A DNA stretch of 64,000 bases from Spirochaetota bacterium (lineage in GTDB: Bacteria > Spirochaetota > UBA4802 > UB4802): NCBI GenBank assembly GCA_029907515.1, contig JARYLT010000001.1:1-64000 (forward strand), read 5' to 3'. Position numbers and translations under genes: made by a program. Shown here one piece after another: positions 63,523 to 64,000 of the stretch. Below the pieces are notes generated by a model. That model was not told the DNA's origin. It searched no databases and saw only the letters and a program-made list of their open reading frames with translations. Each line of letters begins with the position of its first letter. Within the stretch, counting starts at the first letter, position 1.

Positions 63523-63739
63523 ACGCAGTCTCCTTTATTATATTAGGAATTAGTTGCATATAATCTAATCCATGTTTTTTAGTAAAAATGTAGTTATACA
63601 AAAAAATCAATAAAAAAATATTCATGGGGCGATAGTTACTGTAACAAAATTCTTGTGAATGAATCATAGTGTAAAAAAAAGTAATTGCATAAAATTACAT
63701 TTGCATACAATATATTCTATAGAAAGAAAGAAAACCATC

Positions 63740-64000
63740 ATGAGTATTCAGACACTGATAACATTATTTGATTGGCGCAGTTTAATTGATATTCCCATTC
63801 TGTCATTTATTGTCTTTTTGTTTTATACAACTCTGCGTTCTTCCGGATCATGGCGTATTGGTTTGGGTATAATTGTTGCATTATTATTTTATCTTATAGC
63901 CCGTTTTATAAGACTTCCTGGAGTTGAATGGGTTTTCAATAACGTTAGTAATATTGCGTTAATAGCATTAATTGTAATTTTTCAGCCTGAAATCCGTAAA
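63740..64000 (+). CDS. cdaA: Diadenylate cyclase CdaA, N-terminal part (cut by window end)
   Basis: 87 codons from ATG 63740 to the window edge; absent from the ORF track because it has no stop here. Three membrane helices: IDIPILSFIVFLFYTTL, RIGLGIIVALLFYLIARF and NVSNIALIALIVIF, then FQPEIRK, the start of the family's 'IIFQPELRRALE' motif. CdaA makes the second messenger c-di-AMP at the membrane. The DisA_N catalytic domain would follow beyond the edge. The ribosome binding site (AGAAAG) is weak. Confidence 0.85.
   Translation, partial: MSIQTLITLFDWRSLIDIPILSFIVFLFYTTLRSSGSWRIGLGIIVALLFYLIARFIRLPGVEWVFNNVSNIALIALIVIFQPEIRK

Noticed and set aside
1-64000. CRISPR arrays, rRNA and tRNA genes, prophage, oriC
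   Set aside because: No regularly spaced repeats, rRNA segments, cloverleaf-like sequences or phage genes were seen. The rpmH-mnmE order suggests origin proximity, but dnaA and clear DnaA boxes are absent.

Overview
The window is AT-rich bacterial chromosome (by eye roughly 38-40% G+C), densely packed with short spacers and many ATGA/GTGA overlaps. A long YidC with a periplasmic domain, several lipoproteins with loose lipoboxes, a Tat-exported selenocysteine formate dehydrogenase, CarD, a YacL-type PIN-TRAM protein and a class III (anaerobic) ribonucleotide reductase point to a diderm anaerobe or facultative anaerobe. The mixture is most like an uncultured Spirochaetota lineage, but no 16S rRNA or other decisive marker is present, so that placement is an inference.

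Layout. 1-240: dead IS30-family transposase tail. 0.4-3.6 kb: glycosyltransferase, atypical response regulator, DbpA-like RNA-binding protein, methyltransferase. 3.7-8.5 kb: the conserved rpmH-rnpA-yidD-yidC-jag-mnmE block. 8.5-14.4 kb: a large secreted protein with a degenerate transglutaminase-like end, a 31-codon basic protein missed by the ORF track, and nrdD / separate glycyl-radical ORF / nrdG. 14.6-19 kb: small unknown proteins, J-domain protein, HtrA protease. 19.2 kb: a MITE-like element. 19.4-25.4 kb: PBP1A, CarD, PIN-TRAM, flavoprotein, an orphan ACT/Rossmann protein. 25.4-31.3 kb: sensor-like lipoprotein divergent from a membrane-bound AraC regulator, CoA-binding NDP-forming synthetase, PutP, STAS protein. 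31.5-36.5 kb: SAM-I riboswitch and metX-metW, uvrB, nadC. 36.5-43.4 kb (minus strand): two dehydrogenases, GNAT, glpD with a FadR-type regulator and its operator, galK. 43.8-46.9 kb: M28 peptidase, flavin reductase-like protein, DUF6485, LysM/degenerate M23 lipoprotein, NikR. 47-54 kb: a coherent acyl-CoA operon (SCP2 protein, two DUF2148 ferredoxin-like proteins, acyl-CoA ligase, acyl-CoA dehydrogenase, SCP-x-like thiolase, SDR). 54-62.1 kb: cellulose-synthase-like glycosyltransferase, orphan membrane protein, then mobA and fdhE divergent from fdhA(Sec)-fdhB. 62.2-64 kb: GH1 glycosidase and the start of cdaA, cut by the window end.

Most interesting points: (1) a structured leader upstream of fdhA with a GAAA tetraloop, a near-perfect 11-nt tetraloop receptor and a competing downstream hairpin, a candidate molybdenum/tungsten-cofactor riboswitch; (2) a class III ribonucleotide reductase whose glycyl-radical segment is a separate small ORF; (3) an over-represented 9-mer, AACTATCGC/GCGATAGTT, hand-counted 11 times in 64 kb on both strands where base composition predicts about 0.5; (4) the SCP2/DUF2148 acyl-CoA operon, whose dehydrogenase appears to carry Asp in place of the usual catalytic Glu.
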